Made by a program: the position numbers and the translations under genes
From: Rhodovulum sulfidophilum
GTDB lineage: Bacteria; Pseudomonadota; Alphaproteobacteria; Rhodobacterales; Rhodobacteraceae
Direction of reading: 5' to 3'
Length of the DNA stretch: 21,083 nucleotides
Assembly (NCBI GenBank): GCA_003241785.1
Contig: QFPW01000034.1
Span: 1 to 21,083 of the forward strand
Shown here: positions 5,414 to 12,172 of the stretch, one piece after another
How positions within the stretch are numbered: the stretch's first letter is position 1
Layout of the letters: every line of letters begins with the position of its first letter
The notes under the pieces: generated by a model
Told to the model about the DNA's origin: nothing
The model's input: only the letters and a program-made list of their open reading frames with translations
Database searches by the model: none

Positions 5414-5433
5414 AATGCATGCACGCATGCATT
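5414..5433. promoter_or_regulatory. Candidate parS or par operator, site 1
   Basis: AATGCATGCACGCATGCATT has perfect 9-bp arms around AC. Its half-site AATGCATGC reappears downstream of the par genes at 6631-6639. A repeated palindromic site flanking a ParA/RHH operon is what a type Ib centromere or operator looks like. Confidence 0.55.
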
Positions 5434-5586
5434 CATGAGGTTTGCCGGAGCTGGAGGATTGGCGTACCATCGTCACGGCTGACCTGCCGTCGAGGGCTTC
5501 TGCCCGTCAGCCTCCGCCAGGGCGAAACGCAGGATGGGCTGCCGCTGCGGGGTTTCCGGTTATCCCGACACACCAAAACCGGACTC

Positions 5587-5616
5587 GCATGCTTAGGTGC
5601 AATGATGAAAGCATGC
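5587..5616. promoter_or_regulatory. Candidate parS or par operator, site 2
   Basis: GCATGCTT (5587-5594) pairs with AAGCATGC (5609-5616) across 14 bases, 80 bp before the parA start. It shares the GCATGC core with site 1. The position fits an operator of the par promoter. Confidence 0.5.
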
Positions 5617-5695
5617 ATGGGTGCTTCCGTGCTTGGCGCGAAGCATCAAAGACTGCTATCCTCCGCAAAAACCCGAACAGAGGCAGTTCCATCCA

Positions 5696-6349
5696 ATGGC
5701 TTACATCATCGGCATGGTGTCCCAGAAGGGCGGGGTCGGAAAATCGACGCTCGCCCGCCTGATGGCCCGCGAGTTCGTCCAGGGCGGCATGAGCGCGAAG
5801 ATCGCCGACCTCGACACCCAGCAACAGACCTGCACCCACTGGGCCGGACGCCGCGCCGAGAATGGCGTCGCGCCGGAGATCCAGGTGCAGAGTTTCGCAA
5901 CGGTGCGCACCGCGCTCGAAGACGCCGCGCGCTTCGACGTGCTGATCGTCGACGGCAAGCCAAACGCGTCCGAGCAGACGTTCGAGATCGCACAGGCCGC
6001 CGACCTTATCGTCATCCCCACCGGCCAGACCGTCGACGACCTGCATCCGGGCGTCGTGCTCGCACACACGCTGCGCAAGAAGGGGATTCCCGTCTCCCAC
6101 ATCGCCTTCGCGATGTTCAAGACGACAGGCAGCGACCGCGAGAATGCCGCCGCTCGGCAGTATCTGACCCAAGCCGGCTATGCGGTGCTGGAGGGAGAGG
6201 TTTCGGTCTCGACCGGCTACGGCTCCGCGTCAGACGCCGGCAAGGCGCTGACGGAGACCTCCTTCCGCTCCCTGAACGACCGCGCGGCGAAGCTGGCGCA
6301 GAGTGTCGTCGACCTGATGGCCGAAGTCGCCAACCGCGAGGTGGCGTGA
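5696..6349 (+). CDS. parA: ParA family partition ATPase (small, type Ib)
   Basis: The 217-residue protein has the deviant Walker A KGGVGKST (residues 11-18) near the N-terminus, then D40 in ADLDTQQQT, and VLIVDGKP (82-89) at the Walker B position, where VDGKP replaces the commoner DTPP. It lacks the N-terminal HTH domain of large ParA proteins, so it belongs to the short class whose operon is controlled by the partner protein. I chose the ATG at 5696 because the conserved sequence begins immediately (MAYIIGMVSQKGG) and AGAGG lies at 5679-5683. It moves plasmid copies over the nucleoid together with the DNA-bound partner encoded next, whose start overlaps the parA stop by one base. Confidence 0.93.
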   Translation: MAYIIGMVSQKGGVGKSTLARLMAREFVQGGMSAKIADLDTQQQTCTHWAGRRAENGVAPEIQVQSFATVRTALEDAARFDVLIVDGKPNASEQTFEIAQAADLIVIPTGQTVDDLHPGVVLAHTLRKKGIPVSHIAFAMFKTTGSDRENAAARQYLTQAGYAVLEGEVSVSTGYGSASDAGKALTETSFRSLNDRAAKLAQSVVDLMAEVANREVA

Positions 6350-6603
6350 TGGCGGCCGATCTCTCCAAGCTCCGGCGCGGCAAGGGCGCACCGCCTCCCG
6401 TCGACGAGGCGCCCGACGTAATCGCCGAGGACAAGCGGCCCGAGGCCGTCGCGCTCCGACCGCTCCAGGTCCGCATCCCCGAATCCGTGTTCGCGGAGTT
6501 CAGCGAGACGGCCGGGCGGGAGTTCGGGTTCAGCCACGGCGCGAAGAAGCAGCTGTTCCTAAAGATGTGGGCCGCTTACAAAGCGCAAAGCATGAAAGCA
6601 TGA
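6349..6603 (+). CDS. parB: Small RHH-type partition partner (ParB/ParG-like)
   Basis: This 84-residue protein follows parA with a one-base overlap (TGATG). The first half (1-36) is Pro/charged and probably flexible. The second half, LQVRIPESVFAEFSETAGRE (residues 39-58) followed by FGFSHGAKKQLFLKMW, has a short strand and two helices as in ribbon-helix-helix proteins. Small ParA proteins are normally paired with such a ParG-like protein, which binds the centromere through the RHH part and stimulates ParA through its flexible N-terminus, often through an Arg finger. Sequence similarity to any named member is weak; the call rests mainly on position and fold. The GCATGC repeats around the operon are its likely targets. 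Confidence 0.75.
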   Translation: MAADLSKLRRGKGAPPPVDEAPDVIAEDKRPEAVALRPLQVRIPESVFAEFSETAGREFGFSHGAKKQLFLKMWAAYKAQSMKA

Positions 6604-6630
6604 AGCTGCATTGCGCTCGATTTATGCAAC

Positions 6631-6643
6631 AATGCATGCATGA
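6631..6643. promoter_or_regulatory. Candidate parS site 3, downstream of par genes
   Basis: AATGCATGCATGA repeats the half-site of the palindrome at 5414-5433. Looser copies (AAAGCATGAAAGCATGAAG, about 6588-6606) overlap the end of parB. Together they form a small cluster at the 3' side of the operon. Confidence 0.4.
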
Positions 6644-6692
6644 GGCTCTCTCTCGCGGTAAGGGGGCTCCGGCCTACGGCCACGCCAACACC

Positions 6693-6727
6693 TTGAACTT
6701 TCGCGCGATCATGGCCATAATGGCTAC
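6693..6727 (+). promoter_or_regulatory. Promoter of the Phd/PIN operon, predicted leaderless
   Basis: TTGAAC (6693-6698), 17 bp, CATAAT (6716-6721), then 6 nt to the ATG at 6728. No Shine-Dalgarno sequence is present. The palindrome ATGGCCAT (6711-6718) overlaps the -10 box and may be the antitoxin operator. Confidence 0.65.
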
Positions 6728-6979
6728 ATGAGAGAAATTGCCGCCAGAGATGCGAAGAACCGCTTCGGCCAGCTGCTCGACTCGGCGCAGAGCGCGCCGG
6801 TGCGCGTGACCAAGAAGGGCAGGGCGGTCGGCGTGATGATGTCGATGCAGCAATACGAGCGTCTGCGGGGCGCCGCCTGGGAGCGTCTCGGCGCGACCAT
6901 GGACACCCTGGGGGCGCAGGCGACCGACAACGGCCTGACGGACGCGGCCCTGGACGCGCTCCTGGCCGATGAGAGCTGA
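6728..6979 (+). CDS. Phd/YefM family antitoxin
   Basis: The 83-residue protein opens with the Phd/YefM pattern: MREIAARDAKNRFGQLLDSA (1-20), then VRVTKKGRAVGVMMSMQQYE (25-44), forming the N-terminal DNA-binding dimer fold. The C-terminal part (about 55-83) is acidic and would wrap the toxin. It overlaps the following PIN gene by 11 bases. The start is fixed by the beginning of the conserved domain and by a promoter whose -10 box ends 6 nt before the ATG. As in this family generally, it should repress its own operon. Confidence 0.9.
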   Translation: MREIAARDAKNRFGQLLDSAQSAPVRVTKKGRAVGVMMSMQQYERLRGAAWERLGATMDTLGAQATDNGLTDAALDALLADES

Positions 6980-7382
6980 TCGCGTCGTTCTCGACACCAA
7001 CGTCCTCATCAGTGCCCTTCTGCAGCCGAAGGGACCGCCGCGCGCGGCGATCGACGCCGTTCGCACCGCCGGCGGGGTGCTGCTCTTCTCGGAGCCGACC
7101 TTCGACGAGCTACGCACGCGCCTCGAACGCCCGAAGTTCGACAGGTATGCCAGCCGGGAGGGCAGGGCGCTCTTCTTGGTGCAGCTCGACGCGGTGTCCG
7201 AATGGGTTTCGATCACTGGCGCCAGGATGGGGTGCCGCGATCCCGATGACGACAAGCTTCTGGAGACCGCGATGATGGGCGAGGCGGATTGTCTGATCAC
7301 CGGCGATCGGGATCTCCTCGTGATGTCGCCCTTCCATGACATTCCGATCTTAAGCCCCGCGGATTTTCTTGCAGCCCGCTGA
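6969..7382 (+). CDS. PIN-domain toxin (COG1569 type)
   Basis: The 137-residue protein has all acidic positions of a PIN-domain ribonuclease: D9 in VVLDTNVLISALL, E47 in FDELRTRL, D91/D93-D95 in CRDPDDDKLLETA and D113/D115 in LITGDRDLL. It belongs to the putative toxin branch that is paired with Phd-type antitoxins rather than to classic VapC. It probably cuts RNA in a metal-dependent manner. The start codon lies inside the antitoxin gene and has no ribosome site of its own, so translation should depend on the antitoxin. It is the second toxin-antitoxin system of the plasmid and converges on the ImmA gene with a 27-bp gap. Confidence 0.9.
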   Translation: MRADRVVLDTNVLISALLQPKGPPRAAIDAVRTAGGVLLFSEPTFDELRTRLERPKFDRYASREGRALFLVQLDAVSEWVSITGARMGCRDPDDDKLLETAMMGEADCLITGDRDLLVMSPFHDIPILSPADFLAAR

Positions 7383-7409
7383 GGCGCCCCGTTCCGACAT
7401 GCCCAAGGG

Positions 7410-8297
7410 CTACCGGCCGTAAGCGAAGCGCGGCGTCCAACTGTCAGCGAGCCGCTGTTCCTCGTCGTCTTCTTCCTCTGGGTCGAGCGGCAGCTCCTCG
7501 CTAGTGAGCACCGTCAGGGTCAGGCCGTAGCGCCCGAGGCCGACGACTTCCTCGTCGAGGCGCGTATGGCGCGCGCCCTCGAACCAGTCAGAGAAGGACG
7601 CCTCCCCGCATATCCGCCGCCCGGCTAAGACGTTGCCGGGCGTCGAGTTGAAGTCCCGGGTCGCACCGCCCGGAAGGGCCATGCCCTTGCGCGGGTACCG
7701 GGTGGGCTTCAGGGATTTGAAGCTCTCGGATAAGAACCCGTAGGCGATCTCCTCACCCCGGCTGACGACGATCGCCATCGGCACTTCCGCGCATTCCGAC
7801 GCCCGGATGGCGGCGGCGGTCAGCGAGCAGTCCGCCGCTTCGCAAAGCCGGACGATGCCGTCCAGCCCGAGGGGATTGCCGCGAAGGCACTGCCTGACCA
7901 AGTGGGTCGGCATGAGCAAACCGGCGGCGAAATGGTCGGCCTCGATCTCGATGGATGCCCCGCCCTGGGAGAAACCCGCCCGCGACACGTGCACCGGAGA
8001 CGCGGCCTGAATCTCCTCGGGATGGCCGGGGAGGAAAAAGTGCCCCAACTCGTGCGCGACCGTGAAGCGCTGAAACCCCGCATTATCGATGTTGGTGGCG
8101 TGAAAAATGATGACGTCGTCGCCGGTGAAGATGATCCCGCCGCTGACGCCTTCCCGCTCGGGCGGCTTGCGCTCCACGGCGATGTCGTTGGTCTGCGCGA
8201 TCTGGAACGGGTCGATCCTGAAAGCGGTGAAGCCGTGGTCCCTGGCGACTTTCTCGCCGAGCTGGCGCGCCATGCGGATACGGAACTTCGCGGTCAT
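7410..8297 (-). CDS. immA: ImmA/IrrE family metallopeptidase
   Basis: The 295-residue protein carries the zinc site HELGH (82-86) and the family motif EIEADHFAAGLLMP (117-130). ImmA/IrrE proteases inactivate a partner XRE-type repressor by cleavage, releasing genes of mobile elements or stress responses. The first ATG at 8297 overlaps the end of the XRE gene by 4 bases (ATGA), a typical regulator-protease pair. The part after about residue 190 is an extension beyond the protease core and contains an acidic run, LDPEEEDDEE, near the C-terminus. It could be a sensing domain. The trigger is not evident from sequence. Confidence 0.9.
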   Translation of the reverse strand: MTAKFRIRMARQLGEKVARDHGFTAFRIDPFQIAQTNDIAVERKPPEREGVSGGIIFTGDDVIIFHATNIDNAGFQRFTVAHELGHFFLPGHPEEIQAASPVHVSRAGFSQGGASIEIEADHFAAGLLMPTHLVRQCLRGNPLGLDGIVRLCEAADCSLTAAAIRASECAEVPMAIVVSRGEEIAYGFLSESFKSLKPTRYPRKGMALPGGATRDFNSTPGNVLAGRRICGEASFSDWFEGARHTRLDEEVVGLGRYGLTLTVLTSEELPLDPEEEDDEEQRLADSWTPRFAYGR

Positions 8298-8632
8298 CCG
8301 TCCGACTTCCTTGCCTGCGTCCTGAGGTTAATCATCTGCTGGATGAACTCCCGGTCTTCGTCCGTCAGCTTCTCCTCACCGCGAAATACCGTCGTTGCCC
8401 CTTCCAGCGAGGGCGCGCGCCCGAGCAGATAATCCGACGAGACGTTCAGCGCTTTGGCGATCGAGCGAATATTGGCAAAGGAAGGCTTGCGCCGATTGGC
8501 CTCGAAATGGGCAATGGCTGAGGGCACCATTTGCAGTTTTCTGGCCAGTTCGGACTGGCTCATGTTGCGGGATTCCCGCGCGGCTTTGAGCCGCTCGGCA
8601 AAGACTCCGTCCGACTGCTCGGAACTTGACAT
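8294..8632 (-). CDS. XRE family transcriptional repressor
   Basis: The 112-residue protein has one HTH_XRE domain at about 9-66: FAERLKAARESRNMSQSELA, then the recognition region VPSAIAHFEANRRKPS and LNVSSDYLLG. It is followed by a short acidic tail that may be where ImmA cuts. It is translated from a message shared with immA and diverges from the 313-residue gene. Two matched sites of the form TGACGANTTNGTCA (8656-8669, 8715-8728) lie in the divergent region and are the presumed operators, so it should repress both itself and the divergent genes. Confidence 0.92.
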   Translation of the reverse strand: MSSSEQSDGVFAERLKAARESRNMSQSELARKLQMVPSAIAHFEANRRKPSFANIRSIAKALNVSSDYLLGRAPSLEGATTVFRGEEKLTDEDREFIQQMINLRTQARKSDG

Positions 8633-8655
8633 TGACGTGTCCGTGCTCTATATTG

Positions 8656-8669
8656 TGACGAGTTGGTCA
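8656..8669. promoter_or_regulatory. XRE operator, copy 1
   Basis: TGACGAGTTGGTCA is a near-palindrome 24 bp upstream of the XRE start. With flanks (8655-8674) it matches the reverse complement of 8710-8729 at 18 of 20 positions. It would overlap the XRE promoter (TATAGA on the minus strand at 8651-8646). Confidence 0.7.
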
Positions 8670-8680
8670 TAAGCTGCTCG

Positions 8681-8703
8681 CCGCCTTCGGGCGGGTTTTG
8701 TTT
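8681..8703 (+). terminator. UUCG-loop hairpin with T-tract between the operators
   Basis: CCGCC (8681-8685), loop TTCG, GGCGG (8690-8694), then GTTTTGTTT. This is a compact intrinsic terminator on the + strand placed between divergent promoters. It may shield the 313-residue gene from read-through of upstream + strand transcription or act as an attenuator. Confidence 0.65.
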
Positions 8704-8714
8704 GGCTTGGCTTA

Positions 8715-8728
8715 TGACGAATTCGTCA
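8715..8728. promoter_or_regulatory. XRE operator, copy 2
   Basis: TGACGAATTCGTCA is a perfect 14-bp palindrome, 78 bp before the GTG of the 313-residue gene. It is the better copy of the site at 8656-8669 and is inverted relative to it over the 20-bp extended match. Confidence 0.75.
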
Positions 8729-8805
8729 CCGACCCTATGACGCAGGGGCTGTGCGCGTCAAGCGAAATCCGCCCGGCTGTCGGGCGCATAGAAGGGGCGC
8801 GTACC

Positions 8806-9747
8806 GTGCTGATCCGAAAGGCATACATCAGGAATGTGGAATCCTACCTAGCGGGCCTGCCCGCCGGGGTGGCGTTTCGCCCGGTGGTCGAGGTGGACGA
8901 CCGGCTCATGGATCGGTTGCCTGCGCTGGGTTTCTCCGCAACACCAGAGAGCGGGCACACCGTGCTGCCCCCGCCGGTTGGGCCGGTCTCCCGTTTCAAC
9001 GCCGACGGGCGCTGGATCGTGCACCGCGACCTGCCGAAGGAGGAACGCTACATCCGCACGGTCTCCTGGCGGTGGAAGCAGTGGGCGGGTCGCGACCATA
9101 CCGAGGAGCGGGAAGAGTTCCGCGACATCAACCGCGAGTGCTACCCGCGCACGCTGGTGCCGCCGCCGGGAGTCGAGCTGACGTATGTCGAAGCCGACGA
9201 CAAGCGGCTCCTGCTCGTGCCGCTGATGGAGAACGTGCCAGGACAGGTCGAGACGATCGGCCACGCCATCAACCTGCTGCTGGAGCTGGCGGGAGAATGC
9301 CAGCTCGTGCGGGAGGATTTTACGCCCTTCGCGCCGCCGCTGCTGCATCGGGTCAACTGGAAGATGCTGCCGCCGGGGGCGCATCCGTGGGAGTGCATCG
9401 CCGGGCACCTGAGCGATGTCCTGAAACGCACCGCGGACAACACACAACGCGTGATCCTCGACCGGCAGGCCACCATCATGGAGCACCGTCCAGACGAGCA
9501 GTATGTCGGCCTCGGCGGCTTCTCCGACTACATCGCCTACGTGTTCATGGCGCAGGGCATGGTGGTGCTGGAGAGCATCCGCCGTGACAACGCCATCTAC
9601 ATCTTCGGAGACGGCTGGCAGAGCTTTGCGCGTCTGACCAAAGCGGAAGTGCTCGGCAACGGGCTGCATCGGGCGCGCATCGTCCACTCGGCGGGTTGGA
9701 AGGAGCGTCTCGCCGAGGCGCTCGGCGACCGCGCCGCCGCCGCATGA
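8806..9747 (+). CDS. Uncharacterised protein controlled by the XRE/ImmA pair
   Basis: I do not recognise the family. The 313-residue product is soluble, with no signal peptide or membrane helix. Notable segments are IRTVSWRWKQWAGRDHTEER (from about 86), a middle part with LLVPLMENVPGQVETIGHAI, and a C-terminal section NAIYIFGDGWQSFARLTKAE, then HRARIVHSAGWKERLAEAL. The start is the GTG at 8806, because GAAGGGG (8791-8797) stands 8 nt before it; an in-frame ATG at 8737 lacks a ribosome site, and the frame stays open back to 8698. The divergent position and the two XRE operators suggest it is switched on when ImmA removes the repressor. It could be a host-takeover or defence effector; that is a guess from context. 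Confidence 0.85.
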   Translation: MLIRKAYIRNVESYLAGLPAGVAFRPVVEVDDRLMDRLPALGFSATPESGHTVLPPPVGPVSRFNADGRWIVHRDLPKEERYIRTVSWRWKQWAGRDHTEEREEFRDINRECYPRTLVPPPGVELTYVEADDKRLLLVPLMENVPGQVETIGHAINLLLELAGECQLVREDFTPFAPPLLHRVNWKMLPPGAHPWECIAGHLSDVLKRTADNTQRVILDRQATIMEHRPDEQYVGLGGFSDYIAYVFMAQGMVVLESIRRDNAIYIFGDGWQSFARLTKAEVLGNGLHRARIVHSAGWKERLAEALGDRAAAA

Positions 9748-9779
9748 TCCACATTAGCCAGGGAAAGGAGGTGATGTTC

Positions 9780-9920
9780 ATGGCTCGAAAAGGAAACCAC
9801 GAGGTGACCAGCAAGAAGGCCGCTTCGGCGGCGTCCAAGGTGCTGCGCGACCCGAAGGCAAGCAAGGCGGCGAAAACCGCCGCCGGTTCCGCGCTTACGC
9901 AGCGCCCCGGCAAGAAGTGA
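9780..9920 (+). CDS. 46-residue Lys/Ala-rich small protein
   Basis: The small frame is well supported by AAGGAGG at 9765-9771, 8 nt before the ATG (another ATG at 9774 is too close). The product is very basic and low in complexity, with two related segments, SKKAASAASKVLRDPKASKA and SKAAKTAAGSALTQ, so it may fold as one or two helices or remain disordered. Similar small proteins with this SAASK.LRD..AS..AKTAAGSALSQ pattern occur in proteobacteria as unnamed proteins. It follows the 313-residue gene by 32 bp and is probably in the same transcript. Nucleic-acid binding is plausible from charge only. Confidence 0.75.
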   Translation: MARKGNHEVTSKKAASAASKVLRDPKASKAAKTAAGSALTQRPGKK

Positions 9921-9936
9921 TGCCCAACTAGGAGTT

Positions 9937-9989
9937 GCCGCTCTTCCCGGGCGGCTTCTCTTGCATCTGCCCAGAAAACGGCGGTTTTC
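9937..9989 (+). terminator. Possible terminator region between convergent genes
   Basis: GCCGC (9937-9941) can pair with GCGGC (9951-9955), followed by TTCTCTT, and GAAAAC (9974-9979) pairs with GTTTTC (9984-9989). Both are modest hairpins in the 110-bp gap between convergent genes. A bidirectional termination role is plausible but weakly supported. Confidence 0.35.
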
Positions 9990-10030
9990 GAGAGGGTACC
10001 GGCATACGGGTCGTTCCTGCGAAAGACGCA

Positions 10031-11200
10031 TCACCGGGCGATCGAACCGAAGAGTCCGGAAAGTCCACCTTGAAATGGATCAAGCACATCAGCCTTGGCT
10101 TGCGCCCAAGCAATCCATTCGCTGAGTGGGCGTCCGTCGATCTCGATGTTGCCCTCGGCTCCAAGACGTTGACGCAGGTCGGCGAGAAACGCGACCAACC
10201 GGGCATGCTCCTCCCACTCGCCGGCCTTCTCGCGGAACCGGATCCACCGTCGTTCGTCCAACTCTCTTTGCCGTTGACGCTCCCAACGCAGCGCCTCTTC
10301 CTCACGATAGCGGCGTTCGCGCTCCTCTCGTTCCAGCTCCTGCTGCGCCAATATATCGCCTGCGCTGGCTATGGCACCGGCTATCTCCGGCAGCCAATCG
10401 CTGATCTTCTTCGTGGATGTCTCGACCCACTGAAGTTGCTTGCCTCCGAGATAAGTGGTGATTGTAACCCGCAGAAATCCGGAGGACTGAAGACCAGTCT
10501 GATGATGACTGGGATAGGCCGTCCACTTGGCACCCTCTCCTTCTGGACGCTTGAGCGCTTTCATCATCTTTTCCATGATCGAGCACTCGACCTTCCGGCC
10601 GCCTATGAGAAACGTCACCTTGCCGGTGATCAGTGCGTTCTCGATCTTCCCGGTAACTTTCTCGACCGCCCTAAAAATCGCGCTGGTTACCCGGAAGCGA
10701 TATAGATCGCGTTCAGTGAGGTCGTCGAGCAATGGCTTGGACCAGCCCCAGACGTCACGGCGACGCTTTCTGTTCTCCTGCTCGCGCTCCCTCTGCTCCC
10801 GCTTGTGCTCCGCCAGCCATGCCTTCACTTTTGGGTGCAACTCGTCGAGACCGCTCGGCACCGCAATCTCTGTAACTGCAGCGCTCGCGGCGACAGCTGA
10901 AGCCGTTGCCTGCGGCAAAGGCGCGGGCTTGGGTGGGGCTGGCTGTATATCAACCCATTCGGGCACCCCGTCTTGCCTAGGCGGAAGTTTAAAGGTGACC
11001 ACGGGCTTCCCGGCCTCCTTCTTCGCCCAATAGCCGCGTGGCGGACATGGGATTCCCAAGCGATCACAGATCTTCGCGAGCCCGTTTCCGGTAATCCCGT
11101 ACTCCGCCCCCAAACGGCTCATCGGTGTCTTCCAGACAAGGGCATAGAGTTCGTCGCGGGAAACCCGATGGCTTCTTCTTTGAGCTACGCTTCCGTCCAT
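10031..11200 (-). CDS. HTH-containing protein with coiled coil, unknown function
   Basis: The 389-residue protein begins with a conserved module, SRDELYALVWKTPMSRLGAE (residues 14-33), then ITGNGLAKICDRLGIPCPPRGYWAKK, which looks like a helix-turn-helix. I have seen this type of N-terminus in many unnamed plasmid and island proteins. Two highly charged helical stretches follow: about 133-150 (EHKREQREREQENRKRRRD) and about 287-325 (ELEREERERRYREEEALRWE), probably coiled coils, with a globular segment between them. It lies 55 bp downstream of the resolvase in the same direction. Regulatory or DNA-scaffolding roles are possible, but there is no direct evidence. Confidence 0.8.
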   Translation of the reverse strand: MDGSVAQRRSHRVSRDELYALVWKTPMSRLGAEYGITGNGLAKICDRLGIPCPPRGYWAKKEAGKPVVTFKLPPRQDGVPEWVDIQPAPPKPAPLPQATASAVAASAAVTEIAVPSGLDELHPKVKAWLAEHKREQREREQENRKRRRDVWGWSKPLLDDLTERDLYRFRVTSAIFRAVEKVTGKIENALITGKVTFLIGGRKVECSIMEKMMKALKRPEGEGAKWTAYPSHHQTGLQSSGFLRVTITTYLGGKQLQWVETSTKKISDWLPEIAGAIASAGDILAQQELEREERERRYREEEALRWERQRQRELDERRWIRFREKAGEWEEHARLVAFLADLRQRLGAEGNIEIDGRPLSEWIAWAQAKADVLDPFQGGLSGLFGSIAR

Positions 11201-11255
11201 TCTGAGGCCGCCTACAAAACCTTGTCATCGTCGGTATGCTCGCACTTCGGCTTTC

Positions 11256-11804
11256 TCATCCTGAAATCCTCGAAATCGTAGACCGCGACACACCCATGAG
11301 GCGGGCAATGGCGGCATTGTCCTGCCCCTCGGCCCTCAGCCGCAACGCCTCCTGGCGCTGATGCGGCGTCAGCGTGTACGGCCGCCCAAGATGTCGTCCG
11401 GCGCTCTTGGCGCGCGCCCTGCCCTCCGCTGTGCGCTCGTGGATCAGGCTGCGCTCGAACTCGGCGATGCCGCCGAGCACCGTTAGGATCAGCCTGCCGC
11501 CCGGTGTGGTGGTGTCGGCCCATGGATCGGCGAGCGACCTCAACCGCGCCCCCCTAGCGTCGATGGTCTGCACGATGTCGAGGAGATCGCGGGTCGAGCG
11601 CGCCAGGCGGTCAAGCCTGGTGACGGCCAGAACGTCGTCCTCGTCGAGCAGCTCCAAGGCGCGGCGCAGCTCAGGTCGGTCGGCGCGCGCGCCGCTGATC
11701 GTCTCCCGAAAAACCAAACCGCACGGCACGGCCGCGAGCTGCTCAAGCTGGGTGTCGAGGCTCTGGCCGGTGGTAGAGACGCGGGCGTATCCGATGGTTT
11801 TCAT
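11256..11804 (-). CDS. Serine recombinase (resolvase/invertase family)
   Basis: The 182-residue protein is a full-length small serine recombinase: YARVSTTGQSLDTQ with catalytic Ser10, then RADRPELRRALELL, RLDRLARSTRDLL, the long dimer helix FERSLIHERTAEGRARAKSA and a C-terminal HTH (QEALRLRAEGQDNAAIARLM, then GVSRSTISRIS). The start is placed at 11804 where the conserved domain begins; a longer frame up to 11927 would add 41 residues that run through the presumed recombination site. No transposase or terminal inverted repeats are seen, so it most likely resolves plasmid multimers or is a transposon remnant. Its promoter (TTGGCC, 17 bp, CATAAT) ends 6 nt before the ATG, suggesting a leaderless message. 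Confidence 0.92.
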   Translation of the reverse strand: MKTIGYARVSTTGQSLDTQLEQLAAVPCGLVFRETISGARADRPELRRALELLDEDDVLAVTRLDRLARSTRDLLDIVQTIDARGARLRSLADPWADTTTPGGRLILTVLGGIAEFERSLIHERTAEGRARAKSAGRHLGRPYTLTPHQRQEALRLRAEGQDNAAIARLMGVSRSTISRISG

Positions 11805-11839
11805 CGGCCGATTATGCACGCGAGTTTTGCACGGGCCAA
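11805..11839 (-). promoter_or_regulatory. Resolvase promoter, predicted leaderless
   Basis: On the minus strand TTGGCC (11839-11834), 17 bp, CATAAT (11816-11811), then 6 nt to the ATG at 11804. No Shine-Dalgarno sequence is present. It overlaps the candidate recombination region, so the resolvase would repress itself. Confidence 0.55.
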
Positions 11840-11930
11840 GCGGTTGATATCGTTGGTGGCAGGTAGCAGTGCATAAGTCCTGACTTGTGCACATCATCTC
11901 GCCCGAAAAATAGTGATGCAGTAGCAATCC
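11811..11930. other. Candidate res recombination region
   Basis: Serine resolvases act on about 120 bp next to their gene holding short inverted repeats. Here TGCATAAGT (11870-11878) and ACTTGTGCA (11883-11891) form an 8 of 9 inverted repeat, and a TGCAC...TTGCAC pair lies at 11815-11832. Third-site boundaries are not clear. The call rests on position and one good repeat. Confidence 0.45.
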
Positions 11931-11986
11931 ATCGTTAAGAACTTCCCGCTATCACCGAGGGCGTCCACGAACTTGGAGAGACGCCC

Positions 11987-12172
11987 ATGAAATCCTTGGC
12001 CCTAGGCGGTGCCGTCCTGCTTGTGCTATCGGCCGCTCATGCCGCCCTGCCTGGCTATCTCTACTTCCTGCCTCTCGGCGGCAGCCCTATCGCCGAGACG
12101 GGGATTGTGCTCAGCATGGCCCTCGCCCTGGACACCGTGATCGGCCTGATCCGAAAGCGCCCCCATGGGTAA
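11987..12172 (+). CDS. Small membrane or exported protein, unknown
   Basis: The 61-residue protein has a hydrophobic N-terminus, MKSLALGGAVLLVLSAAHA, which resembles a signal peptide or first membrane helix, then LPGYLYFLPLGGSP, a second hydrophobic stretch (about 37-54) and a basic end IRKRPHG. It would probably span the inner membrane twice with both ends inside. GGAGAG lies about 9 nt before the ATG. It overlaps the next gene, encoding an RHH protein, by 8 bases. I do not recognise it; a toxin paired with the RHH protein is one possibility, without evidence beyond the layout. Confidence 0.6.
   Translation: MKSLALGGAVLLVLSAAHAALPGYLYFLPLGGSPIAETGIVLSMALALDTVIGLIRKRPHG

Larger units (their letters stand above)
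5194..5695. other. Intergenic control region between repA and parA
   Basis: This stretch of about 500 bases between two divergent genes holds no supported gene. It contains the repA leader (5194-5228), two inverted iterons (5255-5275, 5360-5380) and two GCATGC-based inverted repeats (5414-5433, 5587-5616) that belong to the par operon. Confidence 0.75.

Noticed and set aside
5621..5695. 25-residue extension of ParA
   Set aside because: ParA proteins of this class begin a few residues before the Walker A motif, and the extension covers the promoter region and has no family similarity.
8698..8805. Longer N-terminus for the 313-residue protein (TTG 8698 or ATG 8737)
   Set aside because: It would translate the operator palindrome and part of the terminator T-tract, and neither start has a ribosome site, unlike the GTG at 8806.
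11256..11927. Resolvase as part of a complete transposon
   Set aside because: No transposase gene and no terminal inverted repeats could be found on either side.
11805..11927. 41-residue extension of the resolvase
   Set aside because: Serine recombinases begin with the strand containing YARVS; the extension is Cys/His-rich and covers the promoter and candidate res site.
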